Notes under the pieces: generated by a model
Databases searched by the model: none
Told to the model about the DNA's origin: nothing
The model's input: only the letters and a program-made list of their open reading frames with translations
Part shown: positions 1 to 11,510 of the stretch, piece after piece
Numbering within the stretch: the first letter of the stretch is position 1
Layout of the letters: the number at the start of each line of letters is the position of its first letter
Made by a program: the position numbers and the translations under genes
Assembly: GCA_948567375.1 (NCBI GenBank)
Contig: OX419758.1
Location: 36,213,001 to 36,277,000, forward strand
From: Lunularia cruciata
Lineage: Eukaryota > Streptophyta > Marchantiopsida > Lunulariales > Lunulariaceae
Length of the DNA stretch: 64,000 nt
Direction of reading: 5' to 3'

Positions 1-404
1 TCTTTAGTCCAAGGATAGCCCATGTGAAGGAATCCTTGACTTAGTGGTTGGGTCAAGTTAAGACCACATGCTTAGGGGAATATGCCCATGTGAATGGATA
101 TTCCTTTCTACTTTTTGACTTTACTTGACTTTTAGTCTAGTAACTTAAGTTACTATGGTAATTAGTAACTTTGGTACGTAACTATTTCACAAGTATATAA
201 GCAAGGGGTGAGGAGGTACTCATCATCCTTTCATTTGCACTATCTCCCTCTCATTGAGTTCTCTAGTGAGCAATGTCTTGAGTCTTGGAGTGTTAGCCTT
301 GGAGGAGTATGATGGAGTTCGGGTTCGTTGCCTTCTTAGTCCATGGTGCGCTACCATAATAGCCATCAAAGGTTCATCCTGAGTGAGAGACAGGCCGGCT
401 CACA
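1..404 (+). mobile_element. Family G LTR (Ty3/gypsy), 3' part
   Basis: This is the right-hand part of a Ty3/gypsy LTR whose left end lies outside the window. It ends in GGCCGGCTCACA at 404 and is nearly the same sequence as the inverse complement of the G1 LTR at 60407-61098. A TATATAA box is at 194-200. It interrupts X1, because the sequence from 405 on resumes inside the X gene. The window does not show whether it is a solo LTR or the 3' LTR of a complete element to the left. Confidence 0.85.
194..200 (+). promoter_or_regulatory. TATA box of family G LTR
   Basis: TATATAA lies within the LTR, and the same box is present in the other family G LTRs (for example 60611-60618 on the minus strand). 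This is the expected U3 core promoter, with transcription starting roughly 25-35 bases downstream. Confidence 0.55.
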
Positions 405-1420
405 GACTCGATCACCACCATACCTTGCCTTGGGTTGCCTCTCCGTGTCTTCCGAGGTTTCTTCGTGTCTTCGGCTTCGCCCTGCCAACTTCTCTTCTTC
501 GTATTTGGGGTACTCACTGCGACCTCCACGTTCTTCCTTGTCTTTGTGAAGTAGTTGTCGGTGCTCTTGATTTGCAAGATGTATTGCTGCTCCTCGACAT
601 CGACCTCCTTTTGCAAATCAGGATGGAAGTGCGACACCATCTGAGTTTGCTCCGCTGAGTTCAGCAAATTGAGCCCGAGGTAGAAATGCGCTGCAAATGG
701 CACGATGTAGTGTGGAGGTGATTTATCCCGCAAATTCCACACCATCTGCCTCGTTCTTCCGTGGAAACACCTTGCCCAATTGATCGGTTCTCCTACAAAT
801 AGCTTGTGAAAGAACACTGGTTGGTGTTTCATTACATAGGTGGTTCTCTCCGGCTTTAGGATGGCCATCAATGCACTCACAATTCCTCTCTTCACAGGGT
901 CTTTGTAGCTCTCAGCTTTGTACCCATTCTATGTCCGCTTTGACGAGAATGCATCTCTCACTTCCTGGGTTTCTTGAGCTATCTCTCCCTTCCCCAAGAA
1001 CATGGCCCCCTGCTCCGAGCCTGCTTCCTTCCCGAGTACGAGTCTCCAATCCGACTCTGTCCAGCGAGCCAGATTTCTTCTCTTCCCTTCTTCCTCGGGT
1101 CCATCGAGACACTTGCTCTCGATGGACCTTTCTGTCATGAAACCTGGAAAGCTCACATTCCAGTTCCATGCCAAAAATGTGATCCGAAGTCGGCTCAAGA
1201 CTTTGATCCTGGCTATTACATCTAACCTCCAAATTGCATGATTTCTCACTACAAATTCAGAGTTCTTCTTTCCTCCTCCTATCTCTTCTGCCTTCTCACT
1301 ATCTCTTGATTTCACTCTTGCAACTTCTCCCTTACGCACTAATGCAATTCCAACTCTATTTCCCTTCCCATGATCACCTGCAAGACGACTTATCAACGGC
1401 AAAGGAAAATTACTCAACAT
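405..1420 (-). pseudogene. X-protein gene, N-terminal half (X1)
   Basis: N-terminal half of the X protein, starting at an ATG (MLSNF, 1418-1420). It carries the conserved tryptophan-rich block (FLAWNWNVSFPGFM), the block with INWARCFHGRTRQMVWN, and the start of the linker. A single in-frame stop at 926-928 replaces the lysine codon of the consensus SSKRTKNGYK; otherwise the frame is open across about 340 codons. A TATAAAAA sequence at 1440-1447 lies just upstream of the ATG, but in other copies the same bases read in frame as LYKNQ, so it may be coding. The coiled-coil half is cut off by the family G LTR. No known family is recognised. Confidence 0.7.
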
Positions 1421-1832
1421 TTTGTTGTTGCAAGTTCAATTTTTATAGAGTTGCGCTTCTTTGTCTTTCTTCACTTCAAGTTTCTACCAAGAAATCACAC
1501 CTCTTGCATGCACCTATCACTATCAATCAACCTTTGCACGTATGGGCCGCCAGTTTTTTAATGGTCCCTTCTTGAATTTCTTGCCCCGACGAAAGGTTGT
1601 TAGACTCTCTTTGCCTTGGGTTGAGCTCCTTCCAATATGAAGACAATTTACTTTGGGTTGTTTGCTGATAGGGCATTTCCGAGTACCTTGCCTTATGACC
1701 TGAAGTCACTTTACTTTGGGTTTCATCCCAAAGACTCTTTTCTTTGCCTTCTTCGGCCATATAGGCGCAATCTACTTCTCTATACGCTTCTTCTTCTTTA
1801 TTTTGAAAAAAACAAAAAATGTGGGCACCACA
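405..1832 (-). mobile_element. Family X unit, copy X1, 5' part
   Basis: Minus-strand copy of the X unit. Its start (TGTGGTGCCCACA in element orientation) is at 1832. It is cut at 405 by the family G LTR, so its 3' half lies outside the window. It is inserted in X2, whose coding region resumes at 1833. The presumed right TSD copy is CCAAT (1833-1837); the left copy is not visible. Confidence 0.85.
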
Positions 1833-1837
1833 CCAAT

Positions 1838-4207
1838 GATTAGGAGGCTAGACGTCATGGCCTGCATCAAAGTTCTCAGTATATTTGCATTATGTTCCTT
1901 GCATGGAATTGGAACTTGAGCTTTCCCAATTTCATGGTAGAGATAGCGGCCAATAAGTGTGTAGATGGGCCGGCAACGGTAGGGAAAAGAGGCATCCAGC
2001 TTGATGGATAGAGTCAGATTGAAGATTGGTGTTAGATAAAGAGAGTAGAGAAGAGCATGGGGCTACATTCTTGGGGAAAGGAGAAGTTGCAAAAGAAACC
2101 CAAGAAGTCAGAAATTTGTTCACCTCAAAGCGTACAAAGAATGGGTACAAGGTAGAAACCTATTGAGACCCAATGCAGAGAAGTATCATAAGTGCAATGA
2201 TGGCATTCTTTATATTTGAGCACACTGTTTAAGTTACAAAGTAGCAAGTGGTTTTCTTCCATAAAATTTTTGCAAGAGAGCCAATCAATTGGGCAAAGTG
2301 TTTTTATCAAAGGATGCAGTGGATGGTGTTGAATTGGAGGAGTTTGACACCACCGCATGACTTCATTCCTTTTGTAGTGCACTTTTAACTTGGTTTGAAT
2401 ATACTAAGTACCAATGAGAAGAAGAAGGTTGTGTCTTACTTTCATCCTGATCTACATCAAGAAGCCAATGATGAGGAGTTACAATACATTTGGCAATTGA
2501 GAAGCAATGATGACCACTATGCAAGAACGGGTCAAAATATGAAGATCTATGTACCCTTGCCAAGAAAGAAGAAAAGGAGCAGGCTTGAGGTGGAGAGCTC
2601 TCCAATACAGCCTTGCAAGTTAAGAAGGATTGGGCAGAGGGAAGGAAAGCAAATCCAGAATATTGCACCGGAAGAGGAAGTTGAATTGGAAGGTGATGCA
2701 GAGTCTGCATTGGAGGGGTCAAAGGAAGGAGAAGTGGAGTTAACCTTGGAAAGTGAAGAATCCAGCAAGAATAGTGCGAGAGAAGCTGAGGTGCAAAAAG
2801 ATCAAGAGAAGGTGATTTCCTTGCAAGAAATTGAGCAGCAAGAAGAAGGAGAGAAGATTGTGGCCGAGTTGGAAATAGAAGAAGAAGAAGGATTGGTGGT
2901 TGAGCCAAGGCAAGTCATGCTAGAAGGAGGAAGTTCAAAGGCGGAAGATCACATCATCAATTTGGATAATGAGGAAATTTTGGAGGATGACGTGTTGTTG
3001 AGAGTACAAAGATCCCAACTTTGTAGTAAAGCATTGGATTCAGAAGGGAAAGGCAAGATGGATGAAATCCCTGGAAAAAAGGTAGAAGAGGGAGAAGTGT
3101 GTGAAGGAGTAGAGTACATTTGCAATATTGTATGTCCATTGTTGCTGCTGATAGAGATGCAAGAAGAAGGAGATGCAAAGTAAGCATTTTGAGGTAACAA
3201 ATGTATTGAAGGTGTTGGAGAGATTAGAATCTAAAGTTGAGAAAAAGTACGACCAGAGGAGAGGAAGAAAGAGAAGTGTTGCAAGTAGATGCAGCATTGC
3301 ATAAGAAGATAAATGACAATCTGCAAGAGAATTTCAACAAGCAAGGAAGCGTGTTAGTAGTGAAAGTGAAGGAAGTCACGCAGGAGAGACTTTGAGTAGA
3401 AAGGTTACAAGCCAAAGTAAAGTTAGAGCAAAAAAATCAAAGGTAATTGGTTGTAGCTAAGGAGGAGGAGCTCCTAGCTCAATGCATTCCAATAGAGAGT
3501 AGAAGAGAAGACAGTAGCTTGGCAACCTGAATTAACCAAGCGCCATCAAGAAGAAGGGAGATTGAGAGATCTTGTGAAGACATTAGAGGCAAAGATTGAC
3601 AAGTATGTGAAAGAGTTGGAGGATTGCATAGCAGAGTAGAGGAATTGAAAGTGAGAAGAGTTGTGATGGAGGAGGAAAGACCAAAGAAGCAGTCAATAGA
3701 ATCTATCAAAGAAGCAATTGTAGAGATGAAGGCAAGGTTAACCATTGAAGCTGAAGTAAGAATGGAGGAATCAAGGCTACATGAGTTATGATTGCTTATG
3801 TAAGAGATGAGGCATAAGAACACAAAGGAAAAGGACTTGAATGCCTTGTTAATCAGTCTCAAAACTCAGATAGAAAGAAAGATGTTAGATATAGAGAATA
3901 ATATTTCTATCAGGTTGGGTTTGGTTAATTAGAATTAGATAATCTTTGGAGTATTGTATATGTCAAACCCAAAGTAAGAGAAGTGGGAGTGCAAGTGTCT
4001 TTGAATTTATCATTTGAGACTTTAGAGAAGAGTGTGTTGCGAGATAAGGATGAAGATAAGTTACTCATACCTTTAATTGCAGATTAGAGTGAAGACATGT
4101 TAGAATTTGTAGAAGAATTGGAAGTTGTGGAACCCAAAGTACATGAGGTGAAAGGGCTTTCCTTGAGTTTGGAAGCCAAAGTAGAGGTAGACATCAAATC
4201 GGAGTAG
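1838..4207 (+). pseudogene. X-protein gene, decayed (X2)
   Basis: Coding remnant that starts inside the N-terminal domain (IRRLDVMACIKVLS) because X1 interrupts it. The best open stretch, 2395-3183 (262 codons), covers the end of the globular region (VVSYFHPDLHQEAND), a basic patch (PRKKKRSR) and a long glutamate-rich linker. From about 3180 the coiled coil is broken by frameshifts and stops, but it can be followed to the family's C-terminal motif (AKVEVDIKSE) and stop at 4207. It belongs to a more divergent, glutamate-rich subtype than X14/X15. Confidence 0.65.
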
Positions 4208-4328
4208 AAACAATTTTGAGATAGGAGGAGGCAGATATGAAGAAGTGCATTGTCATTTTGGATCTGCAGGTTGGTAGAGTTGTTAGGAATCAATTTAGGA
4301 AGTTAAATAACTACTAAAGGGCTTTGCC

Positions 4329-4336
4329 TATTTAAA
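4329..4336 (+). promoter_or_regulatory. TATTTAAA box of X2
   Basis: TATTTAAA lies about 120 bases after the X gene stop, in the position conserved among X copies. It is the candidate core promoter near the 3' end of the unit, that is, the U3/R border if the unit is an LTR. Confidence 0.4.
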
Positions 4337-4445
4337 GAGGGCATTTGCAGTGTGTTGTTGTTCAATGTTTATATTCTTGAGAATAGATAAAGTGAAGTGC
4401 TGATCTCAATGCTTGTCATTTGAGCTTAATTCCGAGTATCAACTT

Positions 4446-4478
4446 TGTGTATGTGTGTGTGTGTGTGTGCGTGCGCGC
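4446..4478 (+). repeat. (TG)n microsatellite
   Basis: A TG-rich simple repeat, ending in a GTGCGCGC stretch, has expanded in the presumed R/U5 part of X2. Other X copies have only a short TGTGTTTGTGAGTGTG here, so this is a local expansion. Confidence 0.85.
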
Positions 4479-6194
4479 CTTGACAGATCTGAGAGGAATT
4501 GTAGTGTTGGTGGCATTCAACATTTGTGAGTGCAATATTGAGTTGATGTGAAGCAATTTTGATCAAGGAAGTTTTGCTTTCAATGGGGCGTGGAACAAAA
4601 TTTTGAAGCAAATTTTTTTTGCAATGAAGTAGCCATTTTTGGGAGAGATTGAATCATCACAATCAAGATTGTTTGGAAAGATTTGAATGATTTGCGATTA
4701 TGGGTGTTGTGATTTGTGACAAGACTACAATCTAGTGCTTGTTACTCTCTTATGGGTGTGGTTTCTACCTAAGAGATTAAAGATGCAACTACGAAGAACT
4801 TATTGTTACTATTTGACTTTGTATTTGAACAATTCTGAATTGTATCTATGTGAGAATAAACTTTACTTACCCAATCGTTAGAACCCAACAAATATCACTT
4901 TTGCGGTAATCAGGTAAGTAAAGTTTGTTCCCAAAGAGATACTATTCAAAATTGGTCAAATACAAAGCAAAGTAACCAAATTATTTCTTCTTGGTTGCAT
5001 CTTTAATCTCTTAGGTACAAACCATACCCAGAAGAGAAGAACAAGCACTGATTTACAATCTCATCACAACAATTTGTCACCCATAATCACAACTATATCA
5101 AATCTTTCCAAACAATCTTGATTGTGATGATTCAGTCTCTCTCAAAAATGACGCTTCACGGCAAAACTACTTTGCCTCAAAATTATATTCCACCCTTGCA
5201 CTAAAGGCACAACTTCCTCAATCAAAATTGCTTCATATCAACACTAAGCTGCACTCACAAATGTAGAATACTACCAACAATACAATTCCTCTCGGATCTA
5301 TAAAGCCATTGCTCCAATTGCACTTCACTAAGGATCAAAAACATAGAATGAAGATCAAGGCTACGAAATCCAACATCCAACAAACACACTAACTTGCAGT
5401 TCAAAATTCTCCACACAATCATAACATTGATACTCGGAATTAAGCTCAGGCAATGAGTACTACTTCATAGCACTTTACTTCATGTATCTTGAGAAATTAG
5501 GAGCTCTGAATAACATATCATTGCAAATTCCACCTTTAAATAGGCAAAGCACTTGACAATTGCTAACAACCATACCGTTCTACAACAACTATTCACACCT
5601 ACAAATCCAAAATGACAATGCAATTCTTCATATTTGCCTCTTCATATCTCAAACTGTTACTACTCTGATCCAATGTTTACCTCTTCCTTGGCTTCCAAAC
5701 CCGAAGTAACCTCACATACTACTGTATCCTTGGGTTTCATAACTACTAATTCTTCTACCAATTCTACTATTTCTTCTTTGATCTACAATTCCTATCATAG
5801 GTAACCTTTCTAATTCTCTATATCCAAACCCACTCTTCTCTAATATCTCAGATAACTGATCCGAAGACACTGCACTCCTACCTCTACAACTTTGGATCTA
5901 ATAACTATCAATTCCTTTGCTAATTCTATTATATCTCTATCAAGAATTGTAATTGAAAGCATGGGTACACTATCTACGCCTTCATTTTGTAACCCACTTT
6001 CCCCTAATTGCTCATGTAACTAACTCAAAGACACTTATTGTCTGATCTTGCACTTTGGGTTTCTTCACTACTTCTATTTCTCCTTCAATTTCTATCCAAT
6101 CTTCAATCAGAATTGAAATTGAAATCATGGGTATCTTGACTATCTCTATCCTAACTATTTCAGACGCTTCAAATATTTGACCTGAAGACTCCCA

Positions 6195-9100
6195 TGTGAC
6201 AACCCGGAAAATCTCACTTTTGTGGTAATTGGGTAAGTAAAGTTTGTTCTTTCAGAGATACGATTCAGAAATGTCCAAATACGAAGTCAAAAGTCACAAT
6301 GTAGTTCTTCTTGATTTCTTCTTTAATCTCTCAGGTAGAAACTACACCCTAAAGAGAGTAACAAGCTCACAATCTTGACAACTTGTCACAAACACACACA
6401 CACATAATCACAACATAGCAAATTCTGTCCAAACAACTCTTGATTGTGATGATTCAGATTCTCCCAAAGACGGCACTTCACTATGAAGAACAATTTTGCC
6501 TCAAAATTGTGTTCCACCCCTCCACTGAAGGCGCAACTTCCTTGATCAAAATTGCTTCACATCAACTTTGTGTTGCACTCACAAATACAGCATACTACCA
6601 ACACTACAATTCTTCTCAGATCTGTCAAGGCATTGCTTTGATTGCACTTCACTCAAGATCAAACACACAAAATGAAGATCAAGGCTACAGAATCCAACAT
6701 CCACAGGCACACTGACTTGCACTTTGGAATTCTCCACACACTCCTAAACACAAACACGGAATTGACAATTGGAATTAAGCTCAAGCGACGAGCATTGAAA
6801 ACAGCACTTCGCTTTATCTATCTTCAAAAATAGGAATACTGAACAACATGAGACTGTGAATGCTCCCCTTAAATATTGAAGCAAATGGCAGCTCTTCCTA
6901 CTAATGTACCGCTTCCTAACATCTCTTCCTACCTGCAGATCCAGATTGACAATCCATCTCTTCATATCTGCCTCTTCCTATCTCAAAATTGATACTTACA
7001 CCAATCCGATGTCTACCTCATCATCGGCTTCCAAACCCGATGATCTTCTTACTACTTCTCCTTCTTTGAGTATAGCTAATTCTACTAATTCCTTCACTAA
7101 TTCTACTACTTCTACACTAGGAACTACAATTGCACTAAGGAGTGACTTATCTAACTCTTTATCTCCTAACCCACTCTTCTTTAATGTGTCAAATAACAAG
7201 TCCGATGACACCTAAGTTCCTACTTCTATGACATCAGACTTCCTCTCCGCTGTCACACTATTCCTAATTTTCTCTTACTCTGATTTGACTAAATCTAATC
7301 TTAGACTAACATTGACTTCTACTTCTATCTTTTGGTCTACACGCTCTCTCAATCGGATCAGCAATGTGTTCAGATCCACATCTTTGGCTTTTCTCTTCCT
7401 AGTTTCTTGCACAAGCAACTTCAACTCATGTAGACGGGCTTCTTCTAATCTCCCTTCAGCCTCCGTGCTTTAGATTGCTCTCAACTTCCCCGCAACTTCT
7501 CCTACTGATTTTGACTCATATCCTCGAGAGCGCTCTACCTTCAACTCTTCATGATACATCTTCAGCTCGTCTTTGTACTCTGCAACAAGCATCTTCTTCT
7601 CCTCCGCATACTCTGTACTTTGTAACTCATCACTTCTGACTAGCTCTTGTAATAGTTCTTCTTCTTCCTGCCTGGCTGCTAACTCTCTCTGCCATGCTTG
7701 ATCCTTCCCCGCTGCACTCTTCTTCAAGCTGTCCAACTCCTGCTCCATTATTGTTGCCGTCGCCTTCAAATGAATATTCTTGATGCACACGTCACTTACT
7801 TCCTCCTTCATTTTACTCAGCCACATCGCCTGCTCCTTCAATTCTCCAGCTTGCTTGTCCAATTCTTTCTCTTTTGACTCGTAGCTCTCTTGTAACATCT
7901 TGAAAGTCTTCTTCTTCAAGACTTCATCCCTCCAAAGTTCTTCAATTTCTTCATTTCTTTGGACTTGTTGCTCCTGCAACTCCTTCACTTCACTCAACAG
8001 ATGCTTCACCACCTGCAACTCATTCATCCACTTCCTATGATCTTGGGGAATTACATTCTGATGCTCCTTTAACAGCTCCAGCAACGGGGTGACCACTTTT
8101 GATAGATAAAGTATCCCACCAAAGCTTTCTTCATCTACATCGCCGTCTTTGTCTTCAGTCTTCACCTCCTTCATCAGCTCCTTCATCCAAAGTTGTGATC
8201 TTTTTATCTTTAGAGACACTGCATCTGAACTTTCTTCTTCTTTACCGATTGAACTCGGCCCCGTAGGATACTCCTCCTTTTCCTCTGGTCTCTGCTTATT
8301 CACCACCATGGCTATGCAATGACTCGTTGTTTTGGGTACTCTGTCAATCATCATATGACGAGCTTCACTGACCGCCACTGATTGCTGAACCTCAGGTTCC
8401 CCCTCACTATCACTTCCAGACTCCTCACTTTTTAAGGTGAGTTCACATCTTCTTTGGATTCCTCCTCTTGCGACTCGGTTTCTTCTTCAGACTCTGATTC
8501 AGATGATGCTTCTCTCACCATCTTCTTATTCTGCACAACCAGTCTTCAAGTCTTCCTTTAAGCGGAAGGTGACTTTGCTTCTTTGGGTTTACTACGCTTC
8601 TTCGTCTTCGGACTTGTGACTTCTTCTATCTTCCATTGTCTGGTCTTCAAGAAATGATCATCGTTGGCTCAAAGGTGTATCATATACTATCACTCTTCTT
8701 TGTCCGCTTCCTGTCTTAAGTTAGGATGGAAATGGGACACCATGTGATGCCACTCCTTTATTGTCAGCAAGTTCAACCTGAAGCAAAAATGCACTGCAAA
8801 TGGTGCAAAATAATGAGGAGGAGAACTTGTTTGCCAATTGATCACCATTTGCCTTGTTCGGTGGTGAAAACACTTCACCCAATTCACCTTGACTCCTGCA
8901 AACATCTGGTGGAAGAAGACCACTTGCTGCATGTTCACATACGTCATTGGTTCTGGCTTGAACATGGCTGGCCATCATTGCTCCCACGATACTTCTCCTA
9001 ATCGGATCCCGATAGGACTCCACCTTGTAGCCATTCGTGGTTCTCGGAGCAAAGAACAAGTTTTGAATTTCTGCCGTCTCTTCTGCAACATCACACTTCC

Positions 9101-9951
9101 GATAGAAGGTGATCCCCATTGGCTCTCTTGCTTCCTTCCCCAATACTAACCTTCAATCTGACTCAATCCATCGAGCCGGATTTCCTCTCTTCCCTTCAAC
9201 TTCAGGACCCTCCTCACAATTACTGGCAGCTATCTCTGCCATCACTCCTGGGAAACTGAAATCCCAGTTCCATGCTAAAAACATAATACCAAGTCTATTC
9301 AAGACTTCAATTCTAGCTACTACATCTAACCTACAAATTGCAAAACTCCGCACTGCTAGCGCATTTGTGACCTTCTTTGCCATAATCTGCTCTCGCATTC
9401 TACGACACTGAAAGACAATGCCCTCTCTTGGACGAGACACTCTAATCCCTTCTGGATTTCAAAAAATTTCACTCTCAATTGGCTTTTGGACACGCATTAC
9501 TACAAGACGACTACTCAAAGGAATTGGAAATTTACTTGGCATATTCAACTTGTCCCTACGCAATTGCAATCTTATATTACCCCAAATTGCAATCATTCTT
9601 TAGTCAATTTCAAATCCGACTTCCTTTCTTCTGCATGTTGATGTCCGGTCACTATCAAGACATGCTTCTTCTGCCTCCGCCATTTCTTGAAGTGTACTTT
9701 CTTGCCACGTACCAAGGTTGTTAGCTGGTCTTTGTATCACCTACGCCTTCCGACCCAAAGACGGTGCTCTTTGGACTTTTTTTTGTCATACCCTTCTTCT
9801 GAGTACCTCCATCATTGGATCCAATGTCACGTTCTTTGGATGTCCTCCAAAGTCACTTCTGTCCATTCTTCTTTTGCAATTTGGCTTTATGTGCTTACTT
9901 CTTCTCTTAAACACTAATAAACAGAGAAAAACAAAAAATGTGTGCACCACA
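6195..9951 (-). mobile_element. Family X unit, copy X4, complete (solo)
   Basis: Complete minus-strand unit of 3757 bp. It runs from TGTGACAACCCGG at 6195 to TGTGCACCACA at 9951, flanked by the 5-bp duplication TCCCA (6190-6194 and 9952-9956). It is inserted into X3. Terminal TG..CA plus a 5-bp TSD is the signature of retroviral-type integrase. No second copy or internal region lies between the TSDs, so this is a solo unit. Confidence 0.9.
6996..9440 (-). pseudogene. X-protein gene, subtype II (X4)
   Basis: The X gene in X4 is broken by two frameshifts (near 8965 and between 8690 and 8378) and some stops. The N-terminal part (9440-8690) has the conserved FLAWNWDFSFPGVM, a GKEA motif, NGYKVESY and VFFHQMFAGVKVNWVKCF. 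The longest open piece, 8378-7470 (302 codons), is a continuous coiled coil including GKDQAWQRELAARQEEEE. The C-terminal end (DEVDIGLV, stop 6996-6998) matches other copies. The coiled coil differs clearly from the X14/X15 type, so I call this subtype II. Confidence 0.7.
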
Positions 9952-10535
9952 TCCCACATCCGATGTCTGACTACCTTGGGTTGAATCATATTTGTCTTGA
10001 GGCAAAGTCTTTAGACCTAAAGTTGTATAAACCCAAAGTCATATGAGTCCGAAGTTGTATAGACCCGAAGATACCAACCCAAAGACACCCAACTACTCTA
10101 TACATCCACTCCCAAACCTTCAAATGCTTGTAACTTCTTCTGTAGATCTCCAAACTTTGTGATTTTGGTAACAATGGAAAGCCCTAAACAAGATACTTCC
10201 AATGGAATGTGATCCGCATGATTTGGATTTAGATTTGGATTTGGATTTGGATTCTCATCATTGAGATATGGCACCTGCAGTAATCCTGACCTGCAACCTT
10301 CCATTCCTCCTTTAAGTTTGCACTCCTTTAGTCTGATTTGAGTCCTTCTTCCTCTAACATGAAGTCAACTTCCTCAGGTTTGACCCAAAGGCTCAATTCT
10401 TCTTTGTTTGTCTCCATTTGGGTTCAATTCCGCCTTGATTTTACATTTCTTCTTCAAAACACATCAAAACCAAAAAATGTGGGTACCACACCTATTACCT
10501 CAAAAGTGATATTTGCCAGGTTGTCACATGATTTG

Positions 10536-10553
10536 TGGCACTGTTGTTGGGGA
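10536..10553 (+). other. Putative primer binding site (tRNA-Asp type)
   Basis: TGGCACTGTTGTTGGGGA lies 7 bases after the CACA end of X2. It matches 14 of 18 positions of the plant tRNA-Asp primer site TGGCGCCGTTGCCGGGGA used by several Ty3/gypsy lineages. All four differences are C-to-T or G-to-A transitions, as expected from methylation-linked decay. This position is where a primer binding site must sit if X2 is a 5' LTR. Confidence 0.6.
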
Positions 10554-11510
10554 TACAAATCTTGGAAGTGGAAGAATACAAAGCCAAATTTCAAATTGTG
10601 TTTTGAACCAATATGAATGTCTACATTGAGAGAACAATAGGAAGAGAGAGTTCAAAGACTAACTTTGCATTGTGAAGAAGAAGAACACCAGGAGGGTCAT
10701 ATCAACTTTGATGAAGCCAAAGGGAGGCACTAGATTTTCAACTTCTTCACAAAGTACAAGAAGCCTTGCAAGAACTCAAACAAAAGAAACACAAAGTCAG
10801 GTGGCAAGGATACTTTGCATCTCCAACTTCCAAGAAGAAGAAGAAGAAAGATGCCAATGGGCAAACATACTTGTTACGACCCAGTACACCAACTTCCCCT
10901 AAAGCTATCAAGGAATTTGAGTTTATAAAAAGATTTATTTGAAAAAAGACAACATGAATTTTAACAAAAGAAGAGTGCCAACATCTCTTACAAGCAATTC
11001 CTCGACTGGCTCGAAGGAATTTTCAAGAGCACTTCAAAAGTGTTGAACCTCTTCCTTTGTTTCTAGTTGAAGTTGACACCATATGGGAAGAAGAATTTGT
11101 CAACAAAGACCCCACTTTGAACTTGACTAATTGGAACCCTAGGCTATCAACACGACATCAATACCAACCAGTTCCTCAGATCCATCAAGTTCAACCTTAC
11201 CATAGCCGATTCCTCAGAGCCAAAGAATGACTTTGTTACCTATCACTTGACATGCCTACCAAACTTATAATGGGACAAAACAAGATGAACACCTTAATGA
11301 ATTCATTGAAGAATTTGAAGTCATTTCCTTTGCCAACAAGGAACATGACTCTATGGATTACTTGAAAATTTGTTTGAGTTTGCTCCAAAAGAAAGCTTAG
11401 AGTGGGTATACTCATGTAACCCAAAAGGGGTTTGTACTAGCAAATTGGACAGACTTGAGAAACAATTTCTTGGAATGATTCCAAGAAGTTGACAAATTCC
11501 AACAAATCCA
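10554..11510 (+). pseudogene. gag-like internal remnant next to X2
   Basis: Decayed coding region downstream of the putative primer site. Readable pieces include a segment from 11099 (VNKDPTLNLTNWNPRL) and 11299-11360 (EFIEEFEVISFANKEHDS), followed in another frame by a W-containing stretch ending LDRLEKQFLG. The last block resembles the retrotransposon gag core, where a tryptophan precedes an F-L-x-x-F type end. A homologous block is on the minus strand at 18743-19325. It ends abruptly at about 11510, where X5 begins inside its coding region, which is a deletion or rearrangement junction. No protease or RT is seen. Confidence 0.5.

Larger units (their letters stand above)
4873..10490 (-). 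mobile_element. Family X unit, copy X3, internally deleted, holding X4
   Basis: Minus-strand copy inserted near the 3' end of X2. Visible segments are 4873-6194 (3' terminal region and C-terminal coding remnants) and 9957-10490 (start region, ending GTGGGTACCACA at 10490). The segments are not adjacent in the consensus: most of the N-terminal and coiled-coil coding region is missing, so X3 lost about 1.9 kb. Its 3' terminus is eroded (GTTAGAACCCAAC at 4873). The TSD is not clear. Confidence 0.7.
1833..10528 (+). mobile_element. Family X unit, copy X2, interrupted; likely a 5' LTR
   Basis: Plus-strand X copy. Its left part is beyond X1, outside the window. Visible segments are 1833-4872 and 10491-10528. 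The last 38 bases (TTACC..GTTGTCACA), missing from the first segment, are found after the inserted X3/X4 block. Right after its CACA end come a tRNA-Asp-like primer binding site (10536-10553) and a gag-like region. X2 is therefore the one copy that looks like a 5' LTR still joined to an internal region rather than a solo LTR. Confidence 0.75.
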
